41,433 nucleotides of DNA from CAYPTY01 sp964413935. GTDB lineage: Bacteria; Bacteroidota; Rhodothermia; Balneolales; Balneolaceae. The stretch is taken from contig CAYPTY010000020.1 in assembly GCA_964413935.1 (NCBI GenBank), forward strand, positions 1 through 41,433. Direction: 5' to 3'. Of this stretch, positions 1 through 8,446 are shown one piece after another. Numbering within the stretch: the stretch's first letter is position 1; every line of letters begins with the position of its first letter. The position numbers and the translations under genes are program-made. The notes beneath the pieces were generated by a model. The model ran no database searches, was not told where the DNA came from, and saw only the letters and a program-made list of their open reading frames with translations.

Positions 1-542
1 CTGGAATTAAATTCATTGGTAAACACCAGGTTTGAGCTTACAACGGTTTCATAAGCCAGCACCAGCCCAAAAGCGTTGCTTCTCTTCCGGTCTCCGCTCA
101 CCCTGAGTAAACGAACTTCATATTCATCATCCCGAAAACTTACCTGATTATCCGTTTGTACCTGAGAAGAAGGACCTAACGGGGTAAAGGTGTCAAAGCC
201 TTCCGTACTCTCCAGGTCCGATGTGTTTTCTCGGTTTAACCCGGCATAAGTAAAATACCATCCTTTGTTCTCAGAACTTCGTATATAGCCTGTAAAGCGG
301 ATGTCGATTCCGCCTCCACTGCTCCCGAAATACGTACTGCTGAATAAACCCTGATTCAAACGAACAGCTTTTGCCGGATTAAATTGAATACCTTGTATAC
401 TGTCAGGGATGAATGCCTGGAATCCGGCCGGAAGCTCAGCTTCGTAAGCGAGAAAATCCCTTTTGAATTGATAAGAATTGATATCTTGAGCAAGTGCTGA
501 AAAAGGCAGAAGTAACAGGATCAGCAGCAGAGTTTTTTTCAT
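1..542 (-). CDS. Exported protein of unknown function, 3' part cut by window edge
   Basis: The minus-strand frame is open from an ATG at 542-540 down to base 1, giving the first 180 residues of a longer protein. It begins with a clear signal peptide (MKKTLLLILLLLPFSALAQ, cleavage after A-L-A). The mature part is rich in aromatic and polar alternating segments (for example STYFGSSGGGIDIRFTGYI and GWYFTYAGLNRE), which would fit an exported beta-rich or outer-membrane protein. I do not recognise the family. It diverges from the DUF4159 gene, and the 67 bp between the two likely starts would have to hold both promoters. The call as a real partial gene is firm because of the signal peptide and the unbroken frame; its function is unknown. 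Confidence 0.75.
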   Translation of the reverse strand, partial: MKKTLLLILLLLPFSALAQDINSYQFKRDFLAYEAELPAGFQAFIPDSIQGIQFNPAKAVRLNQGLFSSTYFGSSGGGIDIRFTGYIRSSENKGWYFTYAGLNRENTSDLESTEGFDTFTPLGPSSQVQTDNQVSFRDDEYEVRLLRVSGDRKRSNAFGLVLAYETVVSSNLVFTNEFNS

Positions 543-609
543 GGCAATATTGGGGTCTTGGGGCTGTTCACATGATAGATCTCAAAACCCAGTCAATCAA
601 GAAGCATTC

Positions 610-1287
610 ATGAAGCGTGCATCATTTAACAAAATTGTGATATTCATCATCCTATCTATTTTTGTGGGTGGGATGAATCCGGTACAGGCACAATCTGAAA
701 TCATCCTTGGACGGGTTAAATACCGAGGCGGGGGCGACTGGTATAATGATCCCTCTTCCCTTACCAACCTGATTGAATTCACCTCCGATCTGGTCAATAT
801 GAATATTTCCTCCCGTTACGAAGATGTAGCACTGGGTTCAGCTGACCTGAACGACTACCCCTTCCTCTTTCTGACTGGCCATGGTACCATCACGGCCAGC
901 CGTTCTGAAATCGATAATCTCCGGGATTATCTGGAAAACGGAGGGTTCCTGTATGTGGACGACGACTATGGACTGGATCCGCATATCCGAAAACTGTTGA
1001 AACAGGTATTTCCGGACGAGGAACTGATTGAAATACCTTTTGGGCATCCCATTTTCCATCAGCTGTTTGAATTCAACCGGGGTGTACCCAAAATCCATGA
1101 GCACGACAATAAGGATCCAAGAGCCTTCGGACTCTTCCGCAAAGGCCGAATGGTGGCATTCTATACCTATGAATCTAATCTGGGTGACGGCTGGGCGGAT
1201 GCTGAAGTGCATAACGATCCTCCGGAAGTACGCCGGCAGGCTCTGCAGATGGGTTCCAATATTCTTATTTACGCACTCACCCACTAA
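610..1287 (+). CDS. DUF4159 family exported protein
   Basis: A 225-residue protein with an N-terminal signal peptide (MKRASFNKIVIFIILSIFVG, then a short stretch ending V-Q-A-Q). The mature part matches the DUF4159 style: RVKYRGGGDWYNDPSSL near the start, then FLFLTGHGTI, a glycine/aspartate stretch GGFLYVDDDYG, and a C-terminal segment on loss of bases (GDGWADAEVHNDPPEVR). The family is related to class I glutamine amidotransferase-like folds but has no assigned reaction. The frame also has an upstream ATG at 541. I prefer 610 because it puts the signal sequence at the N-terminus and avoids overlapping the divergent gene. Next downstream is rpiB, 71 bp away. Confidence 0.8.
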   Translation: MKRASFNKIVIFIILSIFVGGMNPVQAQSEIILGRVKYRGGGDWYNDPSSLTNLIEFTSDLVNMNISSRYEDVALGSADLNDYPFLFLTGHGTITASRSEIDNLRDYLENGGFLYVDDDYGLDPHIRKLLKQVFPDEELIEIPFGHPIFHQLFEFNRGVPKIHEHDNKDPRAFGLFRKGRMVAFYTYESNLGDGWADAEVHNDPPEVRRQALQMGSNILIYALTH

Positions 1288-1358
1288 GCGCTTTTATGCA
1301 TGCATCGGCTTTATACTGATGCAAAATTTGAAGATATTTGAAGCTTTGAGGAGAACCT

Positions 1359-1817
1359 ATGCAGCCACTGATCATACCCATCGCCAGCGACCATGCCGGA
1401 TTCCCGGCTAAAGCCATCACCAAAGAACTTCTGGAAGAAATGGGACACACACCCGTTGATTTCGGAACCCATGATAAAGATTCAGTAGATTATCCGGAAT
1501 ATGCCATCCAAGTTGCCCAACGGGTGAATGATGGGGATTATAATATGGGAATTCTGATTTGTGGCTCAGGTCAGGGAGTTTGCATGACCGCCAATAAATT
1601 TCCAAAAGTACGCGCTGCCCTGGTCTACAATGATGAAGTGGCCGCACTTACCCGACAGCATAATAATGCCAATATCATTTGCCTGCCGGGTCGGTCTCTT
1701 TCCAGAGAAGAAATTAAAGCTATACTCGAGAGCTACCTCAATGCTGAGTTTGAAGGGGGCAGACATCAGCGGCGGGTGGAAAAAATCCAAACACTAACAC
1801 AGCACGAGAAGGAATGA
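1359..1817 (+). CDS. rpiB: Ribose-5-phosphate isomerase B
   Basis: This 152-residue protein is a complete RpiB, interconverting ribose-5-phosphate and ribulose-5-phosphate in the non-oxidative pentose phosphate pathway. The N-terminal ASDHAGF motif (Asp11-His12) binds substrate. GILICGSGQGVCMTANK carries the catalytic cysteine at Cys68 and the phosphate-binding glycines. TRQHNNANIICLPGR contains the histidine/arginine pair typical of the family. A good ribosome binding site (GAGGAG) sits just before the ATG. The stop codon overlaps the glyA start (ATGA), so the two are translationally coupled. The C-terminus (to residue 152) is slightly basic and of normal length for the family. Confidence 0.96.
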   Translation: MQPLIIPIASDHAGFPAKAITKELLEEMGHTPVDFGTHDKDSVDYPEYAIQVAQRVNDGDYNMGILICGSGQGVCMTANKFPKVRAALVYNDEVAALTRQHNNANIICLPGRSLSREEIKAILESYLNAEFEGGRHQRRVEKIQTLTQHEKE

Positions 1818-3112
1818 AAAACATCCAGCAGCAGGACCCTGAAATTTACCGTTTACTTGAACAGGAAGCAGACCGTCAGAATACCAACCTGGAACTCATT
1901 GCTTCCGAAAATTTTGCTTCAAAAGCGGTTATATCTGCAATGGGATCCACCCTCACCAATAAGTACGCCGAAGGATATCCCGGTAAACGATATTATGGAG
2001 GCTGTGAAGTGGTGGATAAGGTGGAAGACCTGGCCCGCGATCGTGCTAAAGAATTGTTTGGTTGTGAATGGGTGAATGTTCAGCCTCATTCCGGTGCCTC
2101 TGCAAATGCGGCAGTCTATCTGGCTTTCATGAAACCCGGTGATACCCTTCTTGGATTTGATCTGGCCCACGGCGGACACCTTACGCACGGTTCCCCGGTT
2201 AATTTTTCAGGAATCTGGTTTAATGCGGAGTTTTATGGGGTGGAAAAAGAAACCGGAAAGCTGGATTACGATCGTGTTCGTGAGCGCGCAAAAGAAGTAA
2301 AACCCAGACTCATCTCCATTGGTGCTTCTGCCTACTCCCGCGATTTCGATTATAAAATTTTCCGCTCTATAGCGGATGAGGTTGGCGCCTACCTCTGGAT
2401 GGATATGGCACACACGGCCGGACTTATTGCTGCCGGTGAACTCAACGATCCGGTGCCCTGGGTGGATGTGATTACAACCACCACACATAAAACCCTGCGC
2501 GGACCCCGTTCTGGGATGATTCTGGTTGGTAAGGATGTGGAAAATACTTTGGGAGTGGTTGCGAGGATGTCAGGACGTACCAAAACCTGGGGTGAGGTTT
2601 TGGATTCAGCTGTATTTCCGGGTATGCAGGGCGGTCCTTTAATGCACGTAATTGCAGCTAAGGCAGTGGCCTTTGGGGAAGCACTTGAGCCCGGCTTCAA
2701 AAGCTATCAGAAGCAGGTGAAAGCCAATGCGCAGACCCTTGCTGAGACATTTACGGACATGGGTTATGAAATTGTGAGTGGTGGCACAGATAATCACCTG
2801 ATCCTGATTGACCTGAGAAATAAAGGCATCACCGGCAAAGTGGCTGAGGAGTCCCTGGATCGCGCAGCCATCACCGTAAACAAGAACATGGTTCCCTTCG
2901 ACACCGAAAGTCCATTTGTGACTTCAGGCATCCGAATCGGAGCTCCGGCTATGACCACCCGCGGACTGGGTGAAGCTGAATTCAAACAGATTGCCAAGCT
3001 CATCGACAAAGTGCTGCAGAAGCCGGAGGATGAAGCAAACCTCGCAGCCGTTAAAGCAGAAGTGCGTGAGCTGTGTGATCGATTCCCTCTGTATGACTTC
3101 GCTGTTGTTTAA
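1814..3112 (+). CDS. glyA: Serine hydroxymethyltransferase
   Basis: A full-length 432-residue PLP enzyme that converts serine and tetrahydrofolate to glycine and 5,10-methylene-tetrahydrofolate, the main entry of one-carbon units. Recognisable stretches are NLELIASENFAS near residue 25, the YAEGYPGKRYYGG segment (51-63), VNVQPHSGASAN, and the PLP-lysine motif TTTTHKTLRGPRSG with Lys226. The start overlaps the rpiB stop by four bases. tatC follows after 17 bp, so rpiB, glyA and tatC are probably one transcript. Folate genes (folC and the likely pabC) lie 10 kb away in this window but in a different unit. Confidence 0.97.
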   Translation: MKNIQQQDPEIYRLLEQEADRQNTNLELIASENFASKAVISAMGSTLTNKYAEGYPGKRYYGGCEVVDKVEDLARDRAKELFGCEWVNVQPHSGASANAAVYLAFMKPGDTLLGFDLAHGGHLTHGSPVNFSGIWFNAEFYGVEKETGKLDYDRVRERAKEVKPRLISIGASAYSRDFDYKIFRSIADEVGAYLWMDMAHTAGLIAAGELNDPVPWVDVITTTTHKTLRGPRSGMILVGKDVENTLGVVARMSGRTKTWGEVLDSAVFPGMQGGPLMHVIAAKAVAFGEALEPGFKSYQKQVKANAQTLAETFTDMGYEIVSGGTDNHLILIDLRNKGITGKVAEESLDRAAITVNKNMVPFDTESPFVTSGIRIGAPAMTTRGLGEAEFKQIAKLIDKVLQKPEDEANLAAVKAEVRELCDRFPLYDFAVV

Positions 3113-3129
3113 ATTGATGGTAAGCATCC

Positions 3130-3975
3130 GTGGCTGAACGTCAGATCATGCAGGAAAATCCGCCTAAGGCCAAGCCTCCCAAGGATATGGCTAACAACAT
3201 GTCCTTTCTGGAGCATCTTGAAGAATTGCGATGGCGTCTGATTAAAGGCCTGGCGGGAATCAGTGTGGGTATTATCGTGACGGTCATCTTTTCTGACTTC
3301 GTGATTGATGAACTTCTGCTTGGCCCCACCCGGGCTGATTTTTTTATGTATGATCTGATTGGAGTTGAGGCCAATGATCTTGCACTTCAAAGCCGCAGGC
3401 TGCCAGGACAGTTTTTTGCCTACTGGGGTGCTGTTTTCATCACCGGGGCCATCGCCGGTTCACCTATCTTTTTCTATCAGATGTGGCAGTTTATTGAACC
3501 GGCCCTGGAGATCACGGAAAAGAAATCTGCTTTTTTTAACTCTGTTTTTATTTCCTTCTTCTTTTTTCTGGGTGTCTCCTTTGGTTATCTCATACTGGTG
3601 CCCTTTGCCCTTCAGTTCTTTACCAGTTTTACCATCTCGGATGTAGTGCGCAACGACTTCGACATAAACGCCTATTTCTCTTCCGTTTCACTCTGGGTCA
3701 TCACCTGCGGCATCATCTTCCAGGTTCCGGTCATCAGCTATTTTCTGGCAAAACTGGACCTGATCACCCCAAAATTCATGCGACAGTACCGCAAACACTC
3801 CATTGTACTGGCTCTGGTGCTGGCTGCTTTCCTGACTCCACCTGATCCCGTATCTCAGATCATGATCGCTGTTCCCCTTTTACTGCTTTATGAATTATCG
3901 ATCTGGATCGCCAAACTCGGTAACCGGCAGTATCAGAAAAACCTGGAAAAAGCTTTTGCTGGCGACGAACTTTGA
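3130..3975 (+). CDS. tatC: Sec-independent (Tat) protein translocase subunit TatC
   Basis: An integral inner-membrane protein of about 281 residues that recognises twin-arginine signal peptides. The signature MSFLEHLEELRWRLIKGL lies at the cytoplasmic N-terminus, followed by several hydrophobic segments: around 40-58, a pair near 98-160 including the Phe-rich SVFISFFFFLGVSFGYLIL, one near 195-215, and the last two near 228-265. The AFLTPPDPVSQIMIAVPLL segment is typical of TatC. The start is uncertain. GTG at 3130 gives the longest product; ATG at 3148 and ATG at 3187 are alternatives that keep the whole conserved domain. There is an extra stretch between the first two membrane segments (residues 63-95), as in other FCB-group TatC proteins. 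No tatA/B gene is seen here. Confidence 0.95.
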   Translation: MAERQIMQENPPKAKPPKDMANNMSFLEHLEELRWRLIKGLAGISVGIIVTVIFSDFVIDELLLGPTRADFFMYDLIGVEANDLALQSRRLPGQFFAYWGAVFITGAIAGSPIFFYQMWQFIEPALEITEKKSAFFNSVFISFFFFLGVSFGYLILVPFALQFFTSFTISDVVRNDFDINAYFSSVSLWVITCGIIFQVPVISYFLAKLDLITPKFMRQYRKHSIVLALVLAAFLTPPDPVSQIMIAVPLLLLYELSIWIAKLGNRQYQKNLEKAFAGDEL

Positions 3976-3990
3976 TCGAAACCCATCGAA

Positions 3991-5199
3991 ATGAATAAAC
4001 TTCTTCTTACCCTTATTGCCTTTAGCCTCCTCTCCTGTTCCCGGCCGGATCCTTTTACAGGAAACTATCGGGGAGTGATTGAAAGTCCCGGTGGCGAGCT
4101 GGCTTTTCCCTTGATCATCGAAAAAGAGGCGAATACCTACTCCGCTAAAGTCATCAATGGTGCAGATACTCTCTATTTTTCAAGAGTGGATCTCATGCCG
4201 GATTCCTTCGCGCTGAGTTTTGAGTTTTTTGATTCTCATTTAAATGGCCACATCGATGAAGAAGGTAATCTAAGCGGCTTATGGACCCGAACATTCATTA
4301 GCAAAAATGACACTCTCCCCTTTTATGCCGAACAAGGCGTAGCTTATCGCTATCCCGCTGAGGATATCAACAGTGATGACCTGGAGGGCGAATATCAGGT
4401 TGAGTTTAAGGGCAAAGGCTTTAGTTATGAAGCCATGGGCTACTTTGTGACCCAAGAACAGGGAAGGCTTCTGGGTACCTTCATCACCGAATACGGAGAT
4501 TTTCGTTTTCTGGAAGGGGTGTACACCGATTCCAGCTTTGTGCTGTCAACCTTTGATGGTGCTCATGCTTTTTATTTTGAGGGTAAGCAGCTGAAAGATG
4601 GCAGCCTGGAAGGGCAATTCTGGTCGCGGGGTAATCCTGTTGAAAACTGGACCGCTGTTCCCGGGAATCATAATCTCCGTGACCCCCTCACTATCGCTGC
4701 GGAGCAGTCCATCGGTAAAGACCTGGAATTTGAAATCACCGCGCTGGACGGGAAAACCCTCACGCAGGACAACTTCAAAGATAAACCGGTACTGCTTTAT
4801 GTATTTGGTTCTTGGTGTCCGAATTGTGCCGATCAGGCCGAGTTGCTGGCTGAGTATGCCAAAGAGCTTTATGAGGACACCGACCTTGAAATCATTGGCA
4901 TCGCTTTTGAATACACCGGTGATGAAGAAAGAGATAAAAGGCAGATCGACGAATACCGCAAACGTTTCGACATCCCCTGGACCTTATCGCTGGGCGGTAT
5001 CACCAGTAAACGGGTGGCTGCACGCAGTTTACCCTTTACCGATCAAGTCGTATCTTTCCCTTCAACCTATTTTGCAGACCGCAATCATAAAATAAGAGCG
5101 GTACACGTTGGTTTTAATGGTCCGGCTACCGGAAGTTATTACTTTAAAGAACGTGAACGTTTCAAAAATAAAATCGATGAAATTCTCGCTGATCAGTAA
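3991..5199 (+). CDS. TlpA-like thioredoxin-domain lipoprotein
   Basis: A 402-residue lipoprotein with signal MNKLLLTLIAFSLLSC (lipid-modified Cys16). The first two thirds (about 20-235) is a beta-rich region with two similar halves, each starting with a G-x-Y motif (TGNYRGVIESPGGE and EGEYQVEFKGKGFS). This resembles the N-terminal domains of other FCB TlpA-type proteins. The C-terminal third is a TlpA/ResA thioredoxin fold with the active-site motif FGSWCPNCAD (Cys276/Cys279) and a likely cis-proline in SFPSTYF. It probably reduces disulfides, or supports cytochrome c maturation, on the periplasmic side. The stop lies inside the start of the FKBP gene (23 nt overlap), so the two are coupled. 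Confidence 0.88.
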   Translation: MNKLLLTLIAFSLLSCSRPDPFTGNYRGVIESPGGELAFPLIIEKEANTYSAKVINGADTLYFSRVDLMPDSFALSFEFFDSHLNGHIDEEGNLSGLWTRTFISKNDTLPFYAEQGVAYRYPAEDINSDDLEGEYQVEFKGKGFSYEAMGYFVTQEQGRLLGTFITEYGDFRFLEGVYTDSSFVLSTFDGAHAFYFEGKQLKDGSLEGQFWSRGNPVENWTAVPGNHNLRDPLTIAAEQSIGKDLEFEITALDGKTLTQDNFKDKPVLLYVFGSWCPNCADQAELLAEYAKELYEDTDLEIIGIAFEYTGDEERDKRQIDEYRKRFDIPWTLSLGGITSKRVAARSLPFTDQVVSFPSTYFADRNHKIRAVHVGFNGPATGSYYFKERERFKNKIDEILADQ

Positions 5200-5662
5200 G
5201 TTTCTATTTGCAATCCTACTCCTGTTTTTAATCTCCTGTAATCAGGATGATCCTTTTCGTGTAGACTATTCTCAGGTTCCGGAGCCTTTTGAGCTCACCG
5301 GAGTTCAGTCCACTGAGACGGAGAGCGGTCTTATTTTTTATGACCTTGAAGAAGGAGAAGGTCCATTTACCATCAACCGCAGAGACGGGATCAGAGTGTA
5401 TTATACCGGCCGGGATGAATCGGGCCGGGTTTTTGACAGTTCATATCGAAATGGAAAGGATACCCCCGATTTCTTTGGTGACCTGGGTTCACTTATTATC
5501 GGCTGGAGAGAAGGACTTATTGGTATGAAAGAGGGGCAGAAACGGGTGCTCATCATTCCGCCCTCACTGGCCTATGAAAATGCTCCTCGCGGAAGCTCCG
5601 GCTACAACCTCCGAAATGATACCCTCCGTTTCGATATCGAAATCGCTGAGATTGTTAATTAA
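5177..5662 (+). CDS. FKBP-type peptidyl-prolyl cis-trans isomerase, lipoprotein
   Basis: A 161-residue lipoprotein with signal MKFSLISKFLFAILLLFLIS and lipid-modified Cys21, followed by one FKBP domain. Family motifs are visible: VYYTGRDESGRVFDSSYRNG (the first strand and turn), IIGWREGLIGMKEGQKRVLI (bulge and helix) and the proline-binding IIPPSLAYE. The C-terminal strand DTLRFDIEIAEIVN is normal for FKBP. It should catalyse prolyl isomerisation and aid folding of exported proteins. The frame is open further upstream to 5108, but 5177 is the only start that places the lipoprotein signal at the N-terminus. It overlaps the preceding thioredoxin gene by 23 nt. It is the last gene of the plus-strand run and converges with alr 17 bp away. 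Confidence 0.9.
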   Translation: MKFSLISKFLFAILLLFLISCNQDDPFRVDYSQVPEPFELTGVQSTETESGLIFYDLEEGEGPFTINRRDGIRVYYTGRDESGRVFDSSYRNGKDTPDFFGDLGSLIIGWREGLIGMKEGQKRVLIIPPSLAYENAPRGSSGYNLRNDTLRFDIEIAEIVN

Positions 5663-5679
5663 CCCAGCTTAGTTCTGGT

Positions 5680-6750
5680 TCAGATGAAGTTACGGGGAAT
5701 AGCCGGGGAAATGGCGGTGGTTACCTCGTAAGGAATGGTATCACAGGCTTCAGACCAGTGATTGGCGTTGAGGTGTTGCAGATCCATCAATACAACTTCA
5801 TCCCCCGCCTTAAAAAAGGCTTCTTCTGAAAACACCATGCAGTAATCCATGGTGATATTACCCACCTGCTGGCAGAACCTTCCGTTTACTTGGAACTTCA
5901 GTTTATGCTTAATTTTTCTGGGGATGCCGTCGCCGTAACCAACCGGGATTGTTCCGATAAATCCATCCTTCAATACCTTCCAGCCACTGCTGTATCCCAC
6001 ATATTCACCCTTTTTAACCGGGCGAACCTGCATGATAAAGGATTTCCACTCGAGAGCAGGATTTAACTCCTCATATTGAAAGGGCTTGGCGGAGTACCCG
6101 AAGAGGATTCCACCCGGGCGAACCGCGTCAAATACCACTTCTCGACCGTAATTCATTATGCTGCCGGAATTGGCCAGGTGTGTGAGTAAATGCTGTGAAA
6201 AATGTGGACGGATTTCACGAAAAAGATTGATCTGCTGACCTACCTTGGGATGATTGACTTCCTCAGCATCCGAAAAATGAGTAAAGATTCCGGTGCAGTG
6301 TCTTTCTTTGTCTCCTTTCAGTAATTCTCGCACATCCGAAACCTGCTCAGGAAGCAATCCCAGCCGGTGCATACCGGTATCAAACATAAGATGAAAATCA
6401 ATGTCGGCCGGAAATTCCCGCAGCAATTCCAGGTCTGAAACCGTAGCCGTTATATTCAGATCCCTGTATAGTGGAAGGGTGGGTTTTCGGGGTACTTCAA
6501 AAACCAATATGGGCAAGCTCACACCTGCATCACGAATGGCAACAGCCTCGTCAATTTCTGATACACAAAACCAGTCGCAAAACTGCTGCAGGTACTGGGC
6601 TGTCTGGGTAATGCCATGTCCGTAGGCGTTATCCTTGATCACCGCCATCATACCGGCTTCATTGCCAACCCGGCTGCGGATCACATCCAGATTTCCCTTC
6701 AGCTGTTGTTTATGGACAAAAATTTGAGAACGGTATTCCTGTTCAAGCAT
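5680..6750 (-). CDS. alr: Alanine racemase
   Basis: A 356-residue PLP enzyme that makes D-alanine for peptidoglycan. The PLP-lysine motif is AVIKDNAYGHG with Lys39. Tyr253 in YVGYSSGWK fits the second catalytic base, and it is followed by the family stretch IGTIPVGYGDGIPR. The N-terminal TIM barrel spans about residues 8-225 and the beta-domain the rest, ending in a short VTTAISPAIPR segment. It lies 12 bp downstream of an FAD oxidoreductase on the same strand and is likely co-transcribed with it. The conserved motif usually reads KANAYGHG; here it is KDNAYGHG, a tolerated variation. Confidence 0.95.
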   Translation of the reverse strand: MLEQEYRSQIFVHKQQLKGNLDVIRSRVGNEAGMMAVIKDNAYGHGITQTAQYLQQFCDWFCVSEIDEAVAIRDAGVSLPILVFEVPRKPTLPLYRDLNITATVSDLELLREFPADIDFHLMFDTGMHRLGLLPEQVSDVRELLKGDKERHCTGIFTHFSDAEEVNHPKVGQQINLFREIRPHFSQHLLTHLANSGSIMNYGREVVFDAVRPGGILFGYSAKPFQYEELNPALEWKSFIMQVRPVKKGEYVGYSSGWKVLKDGFIGTIPVGYGDGIPRKIKHKLKFQVNGRFCQQVGNITMDYCMVFSEEAFFKAGDEVVLMDLQHLNANHWSEACDTIPYEVTTAISPAIPRNFI

Positions 6751-6762
6751 AAAAATGTGTAC

Positions 6763-8364
6763 CTAAAACACCCATTTTCGTTTCCCTTTTTTCTTCAGGA
6801 TCACCTGTGCGGCATTATATCCGGCTGCACCAAACACCCCACCTCCGGGGTGGCAGCTGGCTGAAGAAAGAAAGAGATTTTCGATGGGTGTTTCGTAGTT
6901 GCTCATTTCGGGAAGCGGGCGGAACATAAACATCTGATCGAAGGTCATTTCCACATGCATCACATTGCCCCGGAGGAGGCCGTGTTTGCGTTCGATATCC
7001 AGCGGTGACTGAATATACCAGTCGATGAGTTTGCCTTTCATGTTCGGTGCATAATCCACAACCACATCGTAAATTTTCTGGGCTTCTTCTTCACGGATGT
7101 CATCCCAGCTGCGACCGTTGGCCAATTCATAGGGATGCCACTGCGCCCAGGCAAAAAGGGTATGTTTACCGTCTTTGGCTACATCCGGATCAATTTTGGA
7201 GAAGGTCATACAGAGCACAGCCGGTTTTTCAGGCGGCATTTTTTTCTGATAGTCACCAATAGCCCGATGCATGTAATCTACCGACGGGGCCAGCAGTTGA
7301 ATACCATTGTGAATGTAGGGATCGTCCGGGCAGGCGGTATATTCCGGCAGTTCCTCCACTGCGCAGCGAATTACCATTCCAAAACCATTTCCAACATTAA
7401 TATTTTCAACCCGCTGCAGCATGGATGGCTGCAGATGATCCGGCCCAACCATTTTCAGCATGGTGGTTTGTACATGAGCATTGGAAACAATGGTATCTGC
7501 TTCAAAAACTTCACCCGACTCGGTTTGCACCCCTTTTGCTTTGCCATCGCGCACCAGAATGCGTTCCACCGGGTGATCCGACTTCACTTCACCCCCATGC
7601 GCTTCGATATAGTGCTTCATAGCTTGTGTAAGCTCACCGCTGCCACCACGCGGATGCTTGGCCCCACTCTGATGTAACATGGCCTGCCAGCCTACAAAAT
7701 CGCCCGTAGCCGATTGATCCGGCAGCGGCCCCGACTGGGCTGCAAACCAGAGCAGAGCGGCCTTCAGATGGGGATTTTTAAAATGATTGTCCACTTCCTT
7801 GCCGTAGCTGCCCAGAATGCGCTGCAAACCGGACTGCTGCTCCCCTTTTTTCAGCATAGATCCATCACGAATCTGCCCTTTCATGATTTCGCCCATCAGG
7901 CTGCCCGCTTTGGGTGAAGTCATGAAGGTACGCAGCACCCCTTTGTTGATGCGTCCCCAGAAATCGATGAAATCCCTATAATTCTGTACATCCTCCGGCG
8001 CCACTTTGGCAATGGATTCCAAGGTTTTGTCCAGATCCTTGAAAAAATGAATCACACCCTTGCCACCGTAGACCGGATAGGACATGATGGGATCCATGTC
8101 GATGTATTCAAGACCGTATTTGGTGAGCTCAAGCTCTTCAATGATACCGGTCTGATGAATCATGATGTGGACAGACGAGCCCACATCCATCCGGAAGCCA
8201 TTGGGGTTAGCGGCCGTTTTGAACATGGTTTCCGTACAAACGGCACCGCCTATGGTATCGCGGCGTTCCAGCACCAGAACTTTAAACCCGTTTTTAGCCA
8301 GATAACAGCCGGTTACCAGTCCGTTATGCCCGGAACCAATGATAATAGCGTCGTAAACACTCAT
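6763..8364 (-). CDS. FAD-dependent oxidoreductase, phytoene-desaturase-like (PYROXD2 type)
   Basis: A 533-residue flavoprotein. The N-terminus carries the FAD-binding Rossmann motif IIIGSGHNGLVTGCYLAKNG (about residues 6-25) followed by VLVLERRDTIGGAV. A second conserved region lies near SGAKHPRGGSGELTQAMKHY, and the C-terminus carries the family ending SSASCHPGGGVFGAAGYNAA. This pattern fits the CrtI/amine-oxidase superfamily and most closely the PYROXD2-like branch, whose substrate is not settled; carotenoid desaturation is not demonstrated. The frame is open to 8505, but the ATG at 8364 starts exactly at the Rossmann motif and is the natural start. It is divergent from the hydrolase gene, with 82 bp between them, and lies 12 bp upstream of alr. 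Confidence 0.85.
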   Translation of the reverse strand: MSVYDAIIIGSGHNGLVTGCYLAKNGFKVLVLERRDTIGGAVCTETMFKTAANPNGFRMDVGSSVHIMIHQTGIIEELELTKYGLEYIDMDPIMSYPVYGGKGVIHFFKDLDKTLESIAKVAPEDVQNYRDFIDFWGRINKGVLRTFMTSPKAGSLMGEIMKGQIRDGSMLKKGEQQSGLQRILGSYGKEVDNHFKNPHLKAALLWFAAQSGPLPDQSATGDFVGWQAMLHQSGAKHPRGGSGELTQAMKHYIEAHGGEVKSDHPVERILVRDGKAKGVQTESGEVFEADTIVSNAHVQTTMLKMVGPDHLQPSMLQRVENINVGNGFGMVIRCAVEELPEYTACPDDPYIHNGIQLLAPSVDYMHRAIGDYQKKMPPEKPAVLCMTFSKIDPDVAKDGKHTLFAWAQWHPYELANGRSWDDIREEEAQKIYDVVVDYAPNMKGKLIDWYIQSPLDIERKHGLLRGNVMHVEMTFDQMFMFRPLPEMSNYETPIENLFLSSASCHPGGGVFGAAGYNAAQVILKKKGKRKWVF

Positions 8365-8446
8365 GCGCGCAAGATAAAATGAATTGACAGAAACTAAAGA
8401 TTTATTAGCTTTCCCTAACGACAAAAACAGGCACATCATTCTGCCC

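Noticed and set aside
1284..1297. Second AAGCGCTT core, overlapping the stop of the DUF4159 gene upstream of rpiB, as a further LacI operator
   Set aside because: The flanking TG...CA positions are missing (about 11 of 14 matches), the site overlaps a stop codon, and rpiB/glyA are not expected members of a starch regulon. Chance is the simpler explanation.
5663..5679. Short inverted repeat between the convergent FKBP and alr genes as a bidirectional terminator
   Set aside because: The stem is only about six pairs with a bulge and has no T run, so it is not convincing.
8365..8446. TTGACA in the 82-bp divergent gap as a promoter -35 for the MBL-fold hydrolase
   Set aside because: No -10-like element lies at a proper distance, and FCB promoters do not rely on this element, so I did not annotate it.
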